Positions 1 to 9,947 are shown, counted from the first letter of the stretch. The stretch is DNA of 39,824 bases from JAHELQ01 sp965603365 (GCA_965603365.1 CBFDCR010000044.1:1-39824), one strand, 5' to 3'. Numbers and translations: made by a program. Notes: generated from the letters alone by a model not told the origin.

Positions 1-406
1 GGGCTTCATCTATTGCTCTTTCCCAACTCTCCCCCTTCTCCCATCCTGCCTGGCCCCAATCCGTTTCGCTTAACACAATTTTCAATAATGGTAGCGGCAT
101 TGGGCGACGGTAAGGATATCGTTTTCAACCTCTAAATATCCATCCAGAACGGGGTGTGTCTTCCCTCTCGAGAGAAAATTGTTGAAAGAGGACAGCCCAG
201 GATCTTCCATTTGAAGAACGGCTGCTTTATTTCTCTGACTATTTTTACCAGCCGGGAAATAGAGGAAGGCCCGCTGTCGGAGTCGCCAATTTATAAGACG
301 ATTATGAAAGAGGGAGTTTCCGTTTGATAGATAGGGTGAGCCGGTAGGGGACAGACTAATCTTTCGGCCTCTAGCGTCCGAAGGGGTCAATGCCCCTTAA
401 AATTCT
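1..406. other. Left-edge stretch without a convincing gene
   Basis: No reading frame here has a credible start, ribosome-binding site and protein-like composition. A 102-codon minus-strand frame (82-390) has no recognisable motif and I do not call it. Positions 47-66 carry TGCCTGGCCCCAATCCGTTT, which recurs nearly unchanged at 16075-16094 and belongs to the REP-like family described elsewhere. A minus-strand frame is open from about position 90 to the window edge and could be the tail of a gene lying outside, but nothing identifies it. Confidence 0.4.
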
Positions 407-805
407 TTAGAGTGGTTGTCCTGGTCTTCTTATCCTTGTTTTTTGGGGATCGATAATAACCAGGTTACCTTTTATATCATCTTCGGTAAGGCTGTTAAGA
501 GCCTTCTTAATCTGGATATTTAAATCCGGTACAGGCATCTCGCTGGGAAAATTTGCCACAATAATGCCCCAATAAGTACCCGGGATAAATCTTAAAATAC
601 TTCCAAATCCTCTGTCTCCGGTTAATATTATTGCATTTTCTTTTTGGGCGTATTCAAAAATTTCCTCATCACTTTTTCCCCTTAATCCACAATCTCTTAC
701 ATCCAGGGTATTAAACCCCATTTCTCTCAGTAAACGTGTTGTTGAACGGGGTAAATCTTCATCCACTATAAATTTAAGGGTTTCCGATTCTTTATCCACA
801 TGCAT
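407..805 (-). CDS. DUF5615 family PIN-like protein (toxin-like)
   Basis: This 132-residue protein resembles the DUF5615 family of PIN-like nuclease domains, which usually sit next to a DUF433 protein in toxin-antitoxin-like pairs. The sequence shows the family's early acidic motif (KFIVDEDLP, about residues 11-19), followed by a helix and the segment FNTLDVRDCGLRGKSDEEI, and then the second acidic motif TGDRGFG (about 62-68). These aspartates would form the metal site of a PIN-like fold. The start lies one base after the stop of the DUF433 gene, so the two are almost certainly translated together. Family assignment is from motif memory; RNase activity is inferred from the PIN relationship and is not certain for this subfamily. 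Confidence 0.8.
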   Translation of the reverse strand: MHVDKESETLKFIVDEDLPRSTTRLLREMGFNTLDVRDCGLRGKSDEEIFEYAQKENAIILTGDRGFGSILRFIPGTYWGIIVANFPSEMPVPDLNIQIKKALNSLTEDDIKGNLVIIDPQKTRIRRPGQPL

Positions 806-806
806 A

Positions 807-1031
807 TTATACAGCCACTCTTATTTCATCATTGGCAATATAGGCAGATGCGTATTCCAGTACTGAAAGTATATCTTTTTTTGTAATGTCATATTCTTTC
901 ATAACCTCTTCATATGTCATTCCCCCGGAAAGCTTTCCCAGTATCAAATCAACAGGCACCCGTGTCCCTTTTATAACAGGTTTTCCGCCTTTAATTTTTT
1001 CATCGATGTATATATTATTTATCAATTCCAT
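807..1031 (-). CDS. DUF433 family antitoxin-like protein
   Basis: This small protein of about 75 residues carries the DUF433 signature, GGKPVIKGTRVPV followed by LILGKLSGGMTYEEVMKEY, which predicts a helix-turn-helix DNA-binding fold. DUF433 proteins are regarded as antitoxins or autoregulators for adjacent PIN-like DUF5615 proteins, as here. I place the start at 1031 rather than at the ATG at 1043, because TGAGG sits six bases before the internal ATG and the protein then begins MELINNIYID, the usual start of the family. It is the first gene of the two-gene unit and probably represses its own promoter in the spacer upstream. Confidence 0.82.
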   Translation of the reverse strand: MELINNIYIDEKIKGGKPVIKGTRVPVDLILGKLSGGMTYEEVMKEYDITKKDILSVLEYASAYIANDEIRVAV

Positions 1032-1043
1032 GAAAAACCTCAT

Positions 1044-1512
1044 TAATTTAATTCACAATTCAACTCTTAGATAATAATATTAAAATGATAAAAAATCAAC
1101 TCTGTGTTCTCTGTGGCTAAAATAATTCTGCGTCCCATTTCACATTTTTGGAGTCGGAAGGATCAGGCAAGTTTTTCGGACCCCTCGATGGAAAATAGGC
1201 TGGGAGAGACCCGGTAAAGGGTCTTTTTGATATGAAATAATAGGAAAAGGGCCACAATTTGGCCTGACCCTAAATCCATATCCTTAAAAAATGAGGAAAC
1301 AAATTCAATCAAAAAAGGGGTCATTTATTCTTGAATGGATGTCGCTCTGAAATTTCAAATCTAGCGCTCATGAATCTCGTCTCTATCGAAAGTCAGGTTC
1401 GACAGATCAAAATTATGCCGAAATACTGTTTTGTCAAAAAAAATAGACCGGGAGATTATATATTTTGTGGTTTGGCCGGAGGTTGGGGTAGGGGGGACCT
1501 GGCGCTGTTTTT
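1044..1512. other. Intergenic spacer with REP-like motif
   Basis: About 470 bases without a supported gene. Positions 1256-1277 read AATTTGGCCTGACCCTAAAT, a member of the REP-like family that recurs at 25096, 25876, 26867 and 30844. A partly similar stretch (GGATCAGGCAAG) lies near 1160. A 61-codon plus-strand frame at 1331-1516 has no identifiable features and runs into the end of the convergent DUF401 gene, so I reject it. The spacer separates the minus-strand toxin-antitoxin-like pair from the minus-strand transport operon and should hold the promoter of the former near 1045-1100. Confidence 0.5.
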
Positions 1513-2730
1513 CTAAAGCAGGAGGGCTAAGGCGGTGGAGATGATTATCAGCAGGAGGACCGGGGGGATCAGGTAGTAGTAGACCTTGTAGAGGGTGGAT
1601 TTGAAGTATTCGTTGGTGAGGACCAGGCAGAGGTGCAGGGGGGACAACAGGATACCGGCAAAGCCGATGACGAAGACATAGAGAGAGAGGCTGAAGAAAT
1701 TGGGCTGGTGCTGAATCAAAGGCAGCATGATGGGATAGGCGATGGCGATGTAGGCCACATTGACACCGGTCAAAAAACCCATAGAAAAGGAGATCAGGAA
1801 AGAGAAGAACACGATCATGCCCAGGGAAACCTCCATCGCCGACAGGGTGGCGGAGATATTGGAAATCTCGATGACGCCCTGGAAAGCCATGACTGCGGCC
1901 AGCAGGATGAGGGTGCGCAGCATGATGCGGGAGAAGAAGGCAGCAGCGATTTCCCGTGGTCGAAAACGGACGGCGAGGGTCAGCAGCACGGCAGTGAGAG
2001 GCAGGTCAATATAGAGGGGAATGGAGAAAATGAAGTAGAGGAGGATGACCAGCAGCAGGGGCCAGATGCCGCCGAAGAAATCCCTGAAGGTCCCCCAGGC
2101 ATGATTGGCGGCATTGGGCGGCCGGCGTCCGATACGATGCCGCCTGAAGTAGAGGAAGCAAACGACCACGCCGCTGGCGATGTTCAACAGGGTGAAAGGG
2201 GACTGGAACAGGATGATCTCCTTCAAGGGGATATGGGACAGGGTCTGGAAGATCAGCAGTCCGGCATAAACAGGCCAGACAAATTCCCAGAGGTGGCGAA
2301 ACCAGTAATTTACAAAGGTCTTGAATTCCGGCTTCCAGTCCATCTTTTTGGCGGCCTCTTCCACCAGTGGGGCAGAAAACAGGGCGCCCCCCAGCATGGG
2401 CAGAAAGCCGATAATGGCCGGCGAGACCATGGCCACCAGGCGGCTGTCCCGGATCATCACGTTCAGCGAGCGGATGAGTTTTTCAAACATCTGCCGGGAT
2501 TTCTGAACCTCGCTGATATACAGGACCATCAGGACAATTACGTAAAGCTGCCAGGTTTTGGGGGCGATTACCATGCCCACCGCCGACCGGACCGCCTGGT
2601 TAATATTAATCTGAAACAGCAGGATCGTCACCGCTGCCGACAGGAGAAGGGCTGGCGCCAGGTCCAATTTGAGGCGCAGCAGGAGGATCAGTGCGGCAAT
2701 GATAATGCCTAATTTTACAGCCAGGATCAA
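1513..2730 (-). CDS. DUF401 family integral membrane protein
   Basis: This 405-residue protein is hydrophobic throughout, with about ten predicted membrane segments. It shows the DUF401 core FLPMLGGALFSAPLVEEAAKK, followed by the NYWFRHLWEFVWPVYAGLL segment. DUF401 proteins are uncharacterised inner-membrane proteins that resemble transporters. The start is a TTG at 2730 that overlaps the TGA stop of the symporter gene upstream (TTGA), so translation is probably coupled. The next ATG would delete the first two membrane segments. The length matches the family. Because it is co-transcribed with a sodium:solute symporter, the two may handle related solutes, but no substrate can be read from sequence. 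Confidence 0.85.
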   Translation of the reverse strand: MILAVKLGIIIAALILLLRLKLDLAPALLLSAAVTILLFQININQAVRSAVGMVIAPKTWQLYVIVLMVLYISEVQKSRQMFEKLIRSLNVMIRDSRLVAMVSPAIIGFLPMLGGALFSAPLVEEAAKKMDWKPEFKTFVNYWFRHLWEFVWPVYAGLLIFQTLSHIPLKEIILFQSPFTLLNIASGVVVCFLYFRRHRIGRRPPNAANHAWGTFRDFFGGIWPLLLVILLYFIFSIPLYIDLPLTAVLLTLAVRFRPREIAAAFFSRIMLRTLILLAAVMAFQGVIEISNISATLSAMEVSLGMIVFFSFLISFSMGFLTGVNVAYIAIAYPIMLPLIQHQPNFFSLSLYVFVIGFAGILLSPLHLCLVLTNEYFKSTLYKVYYYLIPPVLLLIIISTALALLL

Positions 2731-4211
2731 CTTTTCTTCTGGGGGAAAAACCTGGCCAGCACCTCCTTTTCAGGGGGTTTGGTAAAAAAGCTGAATACAA
2801 TCAGGCTCAGCAGTGACACTGCCAGGGCCGGATAGATGATGGGCACACCGAAGGGGTCGCCGTTGGGGTCGCCCAGGGGCACCATGATGTTGGGCCAGAT
2901 ATAACCGGAGAGCTTTAAGAACACCGTTACCAGGGTACCGGAAATGATGGAAATCAGTCCGGCGGTTCGGGTCACCTTTTTCGATATTAAGGCCCCCAGC
3001 AGTGCCGGGGTAATGGCCACGCCGTAGATCGTATAGGCAAAGTAGGCACTCTCCAGCACCGACTGCATCTTCCAGGCCAAAAGGAAGGCCACGATGCCCA
3101 GCAATAAAATAAAGAACTTTTGCAGCAGTATCACCAGCCGGTCGGAGGCATCCTTCTTAATAAACCGCTGGTAAAGATCCCGCAAAATGGTGGTGGTGGG
3201 AGAGAGCAGGTAGTTCATACCGGTGGAGATAACCACCGCGGTGGCGGCACCTAAAAGCAGGATGCCGACGGGGAGCCAGATCATTTTCTTGGCCGCATGC
3301 ACGACGACCGCAGCATGGTCCATGGTACCGGCACTGAGATCCTGCCAGAAATAGGCGGCGGCAAACACGGCCATGACGATGACCACGGTCTCGACAACGA
3401 TGGTGCCGATGACCCACAAACCCGCGGCCTTGCGGGCCTCGCCAGGGTTGCGGGCGCTGTAAAACTTCTGGTACATGCTCTGCACCCCTAAGAGCAGCAG
3501 CAGGCCGGACAGGCCAATGGCGGGTATCTTCAGGTATGCATTGCCGCCAAAGGCAGAGCTGAATACCTGGAAGTGGGTTTCCGGCAAAATGGTTTTGAGC
3601 TTATCCCAGCTACCCACCGCCAGCACCACCAGCGGGGTGGCAATGACGGTAGAGGATAAAATAATAATGCCGTTGGGCAGATCGGTGTTGGCCACCGCCA
3701 CCATGCCGCCTATGGCAGTGAATACCGTCACGAATATAAAGGCAATAAACAGGCCCAGTTCCACCGGGATGGCACCGTCGGAGATGGCATTGAGAATGTA
3801 GCCGCCCGCCTTGAACTGGTAGCTGACAATCACGGTAAAACTAATTAATATAGCGATAGCTCCGAAAATCCTGGCCACGGGCCCATATCTCACCTCCAAA
3901 ATATCCCCTACAGTGTACTGGCCGAAGGTCCTGATTTTGGCGGCCAGGAAGTATATAACAATGATACCGATCCAGGCCCCAAAAGGCTGCCACAGGGCGC
4001 TCCAGCCGGCCTTGGCGGCAAACTCGGCCCCGGCAATAAAGGTGCCGGAACCGATCCAGGTACAGATCAGGGTAAAGACCATCTTGGTGACGGATAACGA
4101 CCGCCCGGCCACCATCATATCATCCTGGCTCTTTACCTTCCTGGATTTCCAGAAATTCATGATAGTCAGGCCGACCAGATAAAGGCCGATAATAATAATG
4201 AATACGTTCAT
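2727..4211 (-). CDS. Sodium:solute symporter (SSS family)
   Basis: The 494-residue product has about thirteen predicted membrane helices and the look of the SSS/SSF transporters, which couple inward Na+ flow to uptake of sugars, amino acids, pantothenate or other solutes. Typical segments are an N-terminal helix, then DDMMVAGRSLSV, the TWIGSGTFIAGAEFAAKAGWSA region and GQYTVGDILEVRYG (about residues 100-113). I choose the ATG at 4211 because AAGGAG lies five bases upstream; a GTG two codons earlier would overlap that site. It is the first gene of an operon with the overlapping DUF401 gene. The substrate cannot be decided from sequence. Confidence 0.88.
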   Translation of the reverse strand: MNVFIIIIGLYLVGLTIMNFWKSRKVKSQDDMMVAGRSLSVTKMVFTLICTWIGSGTFIAGAEFAAKAGWSALWQPFGAWIGIIVIYFLAAKIRTFGQYTVGDILEVRYGPVARIFGAIAILISFTVIVSYQFKAGGYILNAISDGAIPVELGLFIAFIFVTVFTAIGGMVAVANTDLPNGIIILSSTVIATPLVVLAVGSWDKLKTILPETHFQVFSSAFGGNAYLKIPAIGLSGLLLLLGVQSMYQKFYSARNPGEARKAAGLWVIGTIVVETVVIVMAVFAAAYFWQDLSAGTMDHAAVVVHAAKKMIWLPVGILLLGAATAVVISTGMNYLLSPTTTILRDLYQRFIKKDASDRLVILLQKFFILLLGIVAFLLAWKMQSVLESAYFAYTIYGVAITPALLGALISKKVTRTAGLISIISGTLVTVFLKLSGYIWPNIMVPLGDPNGDPFGVPIIYPALAVSLLSLIVFSFFTKPPEKEVLARFFPQKKS

Positions 4212-4316
4212 GTTCACTCCTTATGGTTTCATGGTTTCACGATTACACGGTTACACGGAACCAGAAAAGAAATTATAAAGAAAAGTGGTCGAGTGGTCAA
4301 GTGTTCAGGGGGCTCT

Positions 4317-4342
4317 GGAGTTACCCCGAAATTTTAAATAGG
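4317..4342 (-). repeat. Dispersed 26-bp element, copy 1
   Basis: Read on the minus strand this is CCTATTTAAAATTTCGGGGT followed by AACTCC. The same 26 bases occur on the plus strand at 31631-31656 (exact) and at 16467-16492 (one difference). All three copies lie near a small peptide gene, and this one is about 125 bases upstream of the CXXX peptide gene at 4469. Here the longer flanking similarity shared by the other two copies is absent. Confidence 0.75.
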
Positions 4343-4418
4343 ATTAAATATCATTGTATATCCTCCGTTTTATCACTTTTAGTTTTGTTTTTTGACGTAA
4401 CTCCTGGAAGATTTTTTC

Positions 4419-4447
4419 TTGACGGGAGATTTTATTCGTGTTAGTAT
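4419..4447 (+). promoter_or_regulatory. Predicted sigma70-type promoter of the CXXX peptide operon
   Basis: TTGACG (4419-4424) and TAGTAT (4442-4447) are separated by 17 bases. Transcription would start near 4455, just before the strong ribosome-binding site AAGGAGG of the peptide gene. The -10 box is imperfect, so confidence is moderate. Confidence 0.5.
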
Positions 4448-4468
4448 TACGGCCTAAGGAGGCAATTC

Positions 4469-4639
4469 ATGGATATATTACAGGAGATGATGAGTGAATT
4501 GGATTATGACATTTCTGGATTAAATGATATTGTCTATCATACTCCGGTAATCGGCTCTATTCCCCCTACCTGTGTTGACGGGTCATGTGACGGCGGCTGT
4601 ACTAGCGGATGTTACCAATGCAAACCGGGGAACAAATAG
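4469..4639 (+). CDS. Cys-rich CXXX-repeat peptide, candidate RiPP precursor (56 aa)
   Basis: A 56-codon gene with a strong site AAGGAGG seven bases before its ATG. The first 34 residues are acidic and Cys-free (MDILQEMMSELDYDI at the start), like a leader peptide. The last 22 hold five cysteines in the order C-x4-C-x3-C-x3-C-x2-C (residues 35, 40, 44, 48, 51), embedded in Gly, Asp and Ser (CDGGCTSGC). This is the look of CXXX-repeat targets of radical-SAM maturases. Downstream genes are a beta-propeller protein and a PqqD-like protein that resembles the N-terminus of such maturases, which strengthens the reading. No intact maturase lies nearby, so modification, if any, needs an enzyme from elsewhere. 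Alternatively it is an unmodified metal-binding or disulphide peptide. Coding status is likely; function is inferred. Confidence 0.7.
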   Translation: MDILQEMMSELDYDISGLNDIVYHTPVIGSIPPTCVDGSCDGGCTSGCYQCKPGNK

Positions 4640-4765
4640 TATTTTAGACGATAAGAAACACTATCAATTTTCCTGTATCATCTATAAGTTAAGATTTGTC
4701 GGGTGGGAAAAGAGGACGAACATTTCTATGGCTAATTCCCGGGAATTGAAAAGGAGGTACTCATA

Positions 4766-5878
4766 ATGAAGCGGCGTATTATATTTGTCTTGATTTTTTT
4801 TGTCATACTTATAATAGAGTTCAGTCATATCTTACTCCCTGCCCAATTTAAGGATGTTCGCATTGGTAGGAATTTGGTTGTTGACGATGCGCTGAATTTT
4901 TATACCGATATTAGCGATTGCCAGATCGCTAAGTACTCTCCTGAAGGAAAGGAGTTATTCAAGATCGCTCGGGAAGGCGAAGGTCCGGGGGATATTAAGA
5001 GGCTTGGATGGTTTGCGATCAACCCGAAGGATTCTATGCTCTATGTTACCGAAATGGCAGGCGGTAATAAACGAATATCGGTGTTTTCGCCAGAGGACGG
5101 ACATTTCGTCCGGTTATGGCCGAGCCGCCTGGAATGGAAAAACTGGGACGGTATCTCACACATACAATGCGATAACCAGGGAAATGTGTATGTGGAGGCG
5201 GTTAAATCCCATTGGCGGCGGCATAAAACCTTCAGTATTGGGGCATTGGAAAAGGTCATTATTAAATTCGACAGTCAGGGAAAGCTGGTCAAGGAGTTGT
5301 ACCGGATGCAATCTGATTTTATGGCTGACCAGGGAGGAAAAGGCAACATTACGATTCCGTACTCCAATTATCTTTATTGGAGAGTCCATGGGCGGTATCT
5401 TTTTGTCCGGGAGAACCACAGCCGGTATATCGATGTGTTCCTGTTAAACGGTAAACCGGTTAAAAAAATACTTTTACCCTTTCCACGGGATGAGATTTCC
5501 AGAGAAGATCTGGAAAAGTGGGAGAAGCGGCTGATCTCGAACCCGGTGATCAAGCAGGGAATCCAGGAGGGTTGGTTCGACCTGAAATTCTGGAAGAAAA
5601 ATCTCCCCTTCCCGAAGTATAAATGGGTGTCCGGAGGACAAATGTTTTGGGGTTCCGGCGGAGAATTGTACAGCCAGAAGGCCGCGGGGTACGGCAACGA
5701 GAATGAAAATACCTGGGCAGTCATTACACCTGGATCCTGGAAAGTCGAGGTGTACCGTTTTCCTTTGAAACACAGGCTCAGATGTATTAAAGACCACTCT
5801 TTTTTCTTTACTGTACAGGAGACGGAAGGCGAGGAGGTTCTTAGAATAATCGATAAAGAGATGGTCATTAAAAAATGA
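4766..5878 (+). CDS. 6-bladed beta-propeller protein, N-terminally anchored
   Basis: The 370-residue product starts with KRR and a long hydrophobic stretch (about residues 5-25), so it is exported or anchored in the inner membrane. The rest has the repeating pattern of 6-bladed propellers (NHL/DUF5128-like), with blade motifs such as AKYSPEGKELFKIAREGEGPGD, then VFSPEDGHFVRLWPS, DNQGNVYVEA and KFDSQGKLVKEL. GGAGG eight bases before the ATG supports the start. It follows the CXXX peptide gene by 126 bases, and its stop overlaps the start of the PqqD-like gene (ATGA), so the three form one operon. In Bacteroidetes and Aminicenantes-type genomes such propellers often accompany small Cys-rich exported peptides. 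Its biochemical role is unknown; peptide binding or display outside the cytoplasm is a guess from context. Confidence 0.82.
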   Translation: MKRRIIFVLIFFVILIIEFSHILLPAQFKDVRIGRNLVVDDALNFYTDISDCQIAKYSPEGKELFKIAREGEGPGDIKRLGWFAINPKDSMLYVTEMAGGNKRISVFSPEDGHFVRLWPSRLEWKNWDGISHIQCDNQGNVYVEAVKSHWRRHKTFSIGALEKVIIKFDSQGKLVKELYRMQSDFMADQGGKGNITIPYSNYLYWRVHGRYLFVRENHSRYIDVFLLNGKPVKKILLPFPRDEISREDLEKWEKRLISNPVIKQGIQEGWFDLKFWKKNLPFPKYKWVSGGQMFWGSGGELYSQKAAGYGNENENTWAVITPGSWKVEVYRFPLKHRLRCIKDHSFFFTVQETEGEEVLRIIDKEMVIKK

Positions 5879-6255
5879 AATACCCCGGAGAAAAGATTTT
5901 CGTTCTTAATCCCGCGTATAACCTCAGAGCTGACAGGAAACGGGTTATTTTGTTTAACTCAAGTATCGATGCAGCGGTCAGGATGGATGCTTCCGATATC
6001 CTGGTATGTTTGCACCCTTTGTTGGCGGTAATTTTATCCTTGTTCGACGGCAAAAAACAACTGGGCGAAATTATTAATGAGCTTGTTAAGATTTTGAAAT
6101 TAAGTGAAAAGGCCATAGTGAAATTTGTTGAACCTCTCTTGAATAACGATGACGAGTTGCAGTTTGTTTATGATGGTCATCACTACTACCTTCCGAAAAA
6201 TTTGTTGATCGAAACCGAACCGGCTATATTTTTTCGGGAGTTCTATCTCAAATAA
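5875..6255 (+). CDS. PqqD-like / N-terminal segment of a radical-SAM peptide maturase
   Basis: This 126-residue protein overlaps the propeller stop codon by four bases. Its sequence (FVLNPAYNLRADRKRVILFN, then HPLLAVILSLFDGKKQLGEI, later YYLPKNLLIE) resembles the N-terminal domain of CXXX-type radical-SAM/SPASM maturases, a PqqD-like winged helix that binds leader peptides. In that family the domain is followed by the CX3CX2C cluster domain; here the frame stops and the following DNA does not encode one. It is therefore either a stand-alone recognition element serving a maturase in trans or the surviving front end of a decayed maturase. Its place in an operon with a CXXX peptide fits both. 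The resemblance is from pattern memory. Confidence 0.6.
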   Translation: MKYPGEKIFVLNPAYNLRADRKRVILFNSSIDAAVRMDASDILVCLHPLLAVILSLFDGKKQLGEIINELVKILKLSEKAIVKFVEPLLNNDDELQFVYDGHHYYLPKNLLIETEPAIFFREFYLK

Positions 6256-6424
6256 CCCCCTAAACGCCGGGGAATATCCCCTGGATATCTTGCTTTTCGT
6301 ACCCGGTCTCAATACTGGCGGCCTCCTTTACAAATCTAATAAATTTCGGCCCCTTACTTGCGTAAATCCAAAAAATCCTATTTAACCTGGGTTTTGGAGA
6401 TTCAGGGTTCAGGGGGCGACTGGA

Positions 6425-6453
6425 TTGACTTTTTGGCGAGATTGTATTAAAAT
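6425..6453 (+). promoter_or_regulatory. Predicted sigma70-type promoter of hrcA operon
   Basis: TTGACT (6425-6430) and TAAAAT (6448-6453) are separated by 17 bases. The hrcA ATG begins only nine bases after the -10 box and has no Shine-Dalgarno sequence, so the transcript may be leaderless. I looked for a CIRCE inverted repeat (TTAGCACTC-N9-GAGTGCTAA) and saw none in this spacer. Confidence 0.6.
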
Positions 6454-6462
6454 TCAGCCAAT

Positions 6463-7488
6463 ATGTGGTTAAAAAAAAGGAGTTCATTCATTCTGGATAG
6501 CCTGATCAAGATCTACATCAACACCCATAAACCGGTTAGCTCCGATCAACTGGCTCCCCTGGTTTCACTGTCCGGCTCCACCGTCCGTAAAGAGCTGCAG
6601 CAGTTGGAAGCCCATGGTTTCATATTCAAAACCGCCGCCTCCGCTGGCAGAATCCCTACCAACCGGGGTATCAAGTTTTATTTGCGGCAATTGATGCAAA
6701 ATCTCGAAACCGAAAAGGACGTTTCAGCGCTGCCGGTGATTGAACTCCAGAACATGGATTTCCACCGTATATCCGCCGATTTCCTGTCGCTCCTTTCAGA
6801 TAAAACCCACAATATCGGTTTTGTATTTTTAAATTCAATTTTTGATTTACATTTTAAAAGAGTTCGGTTTATCAAAATTGGACCCCACCGGGTCATCACC
6901 GTGATACAATCCCTCAATAATTGCACTTTTTCAAAGATTTTCACCACCACCGAGAACTACTCCGAAACCGACTTGAAAAAATGGGACCACATTCTAAACA
7001 AAGACTTCAGGGGCCGCACCCTTAACAATACGTTTAAACAAATCCGCAACAGGTTGTTCAGGGAAAAGGAGAAATTCAGGAGAATTTACAAAGAGCTGTA
7101 TCACCTGCTCAGCAACGAAGATCTCATGACCGCCGAACTCTTTTTTAAGGGAACCTTAAATATACTGGATTCGGATTTGATCAATCCTTACCAGGTTAAA
7201 AAGGTGGTGGAAACCCTTGAGGAAAAGGTCAAACTCTCAAAATTTTTGAACGATATTTTAGGAAACAACAAAAGAAATCTCAATGTAATTTTCGGCACGG
7301 AAACCGGCATTTCGGAATTGGAAGACTTTGTCCTGATTTTCTCAAGTTTTTATTATTCGAAAAATCCAATCGGTAAGATCGGTGTCATTGGCCCCAAATT
7401 TATGCCCTACCCATACGCTATATCTAAGGTAGAACATTACTCTTCTTACTTTTCCCAGATCCTTTCTAAAAAACCAATGGAGGTATAA
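6463..7488 (+). CDS. hrcA: Heat-inducible transcription repressor HrcA
   Basis: A 341-residue protein with the N-terminal winged helix of HrcA: LKKRSSFILDSLIKIYI, then KPVSSDQLAPLVSLSGSTVRKELQQLEAHGFI and AGRIPTNRGIKFYL, the family's hallmark ending of the DNA-binding domain. The remainder matches the GAF-like dimerisation domain in length, with the late FGTETGISELEDFVLIFSSF segment. HrcA normally represses groE and dnaK operons through CIRCE and is stabilised by GroEL. Being first in the grpE-dnaK-dnaJ operon fits autoregulation, although no CIRCE is visible. The ATG at 6463 is chosen because it places the conserved helix at the usual distance from the N-terminus. It ends two bases before grpE. 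Confidence 0.93.
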   Translation: MWLKKRSSFILDSLIKIYINTHKPVSSDQLAPLVSLSGSTVRKELQQLEAHGFIFKTAASAGRIPTNRGIKFYLRQLMQNLETEKDVSALPVIELQNMDFHRISADFLSLLSDKTHNIGFVFLNSIFDLHFKRVRFIKIGPHRVITVIQSLNNCTFSKIFTTTENYSETDLKKWDHILNKDFRGRTLNNTFKQIRNRLFREKEKFRRIYKELYHLLSNEDLMTAELFFKGTLNILDSDLINPYQVKKVVETLEEKVKLSKFLNDILGNNKRNLNVIFGTETGISELEDFVLIFSSFYYSKNPIGKIGVIGPKFMPYPYAISKVEHYSSYFSQILSKKPMEV

Positions 7489-7489
7489 A

Positions 7490-8125
7490 ATGTCAGATCA
7501 TGACCAAAAGGCTAAACTCGCCCACCTGGAAGATGAGAAGGCCGAATCCCAGGATAAAAAGCGAAAGAGCCCCAAAAAGGCAGCCGCCAACAAAAAGGTT
7601 AGCCCCAAGAAGGTGCAAGAAAAATCAAAGGAGTTGAAGGCAATGATCGAAAAGCTCACCAAAGAACGGGATGAATATAAGGACAAATATTTGCGAAACC
7701 TGGCGGAGATTGACAACTTCCGTAAGAGAGTCAAAAAAGAGAAAGAGGAGTATCAAAAATACTTTTTAAGTGACTTTCTCCTGAACCTGCTGGAAGTCGT
7801 CGACAACCTCGAACGGGCCTTAAAAACCCGGAATTCGGCCAACAATGAACAGTCGCTTATCTCCGGTGTAGAGATGATCTACAAACAATTCATGGGCCTC
7901 CTGAAAAAATATGATGTCGAGGAAGTGGATGCCTTGAATCAAACATTTGATCCCAATTTTCATGAGGCACTCTCCAAAGAGGAACAGAAAGACATCGAAG
8001 TACCGATTATCTTAGAGGTATATCAGAAGGGATTTCTCTACAATGGGAAATTACTGAGACCCACGTTGGCAAAAGTCGCCATTCCCGTAGAAAGCGATGA
8101 GGAAGATGAGGAAAGAGAAAATTAA
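7490..8125 (+). CDS. grpE: Nucleotide exchange factor GrpE
   Basis: GrpE releases ADP from DnaK. This 211-residue protein begins with about 45 Lys-rich, low-complexity residues, followed by the long coiled coil (ELKAMIEKLTKERDEYKDKY, then LRNLAEIDNFRKR, the family's signature) and the C-terminal beta domain with DPNFHEAL and YQKGFLYNGKLLRPTLAKVA. An acidic tail (ESDEEDEEREN) closes it. GGAGG seven bases before the ATG lies in the last codons of hrcA. dnaK follows after two bases, so translation is probably coupled. The length is typical. Confidence 0.95.
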   Translation: MSDHDQKAKLAHLEDEKAESQDKKRKSPKKAAANKKVSPKKVQEKSKELKAMIEKLTKERDEYKDKYLRNLAEIDNFRKRVKKEKEEYQKYFLSDFLLNLLEVVDNLERALKTRNSANNEQSLISGVEMIYKQFMGLLKKYDVEEVDALNQTFDPNFHEALSKEEQKDIEVPIILEVYQKGFLYNGKLLRPTLAKVAIPVESDEEDEEREN

Positions 8126-8127
8126 CC

Positions 8128-9942
<1,815 letters not shown>

Positions 9943-9947
9943 GAACA

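Noticed and set aside
1331..1516. 61-codon plus-strand frame in the spacer
   Set aside because: No ribosome-binding site, no motif, and it runs into the convergent DUF401 gene.
1633..2712. Long plus-strand frame (359 codons) rich in Asp, Glu, Gln and Gly
   Set aside because: It is the exact antisense of the DUF401 gene, has no ribosome-binding site, and its composition reflects the reverse complement of hydrophobic codons.
6256..6462. CIRCE operator before hrcA
   Set aside because: No TTAGCACTC-N9-GAGTGCTAA-like inverted repeat could be found in the spacer.
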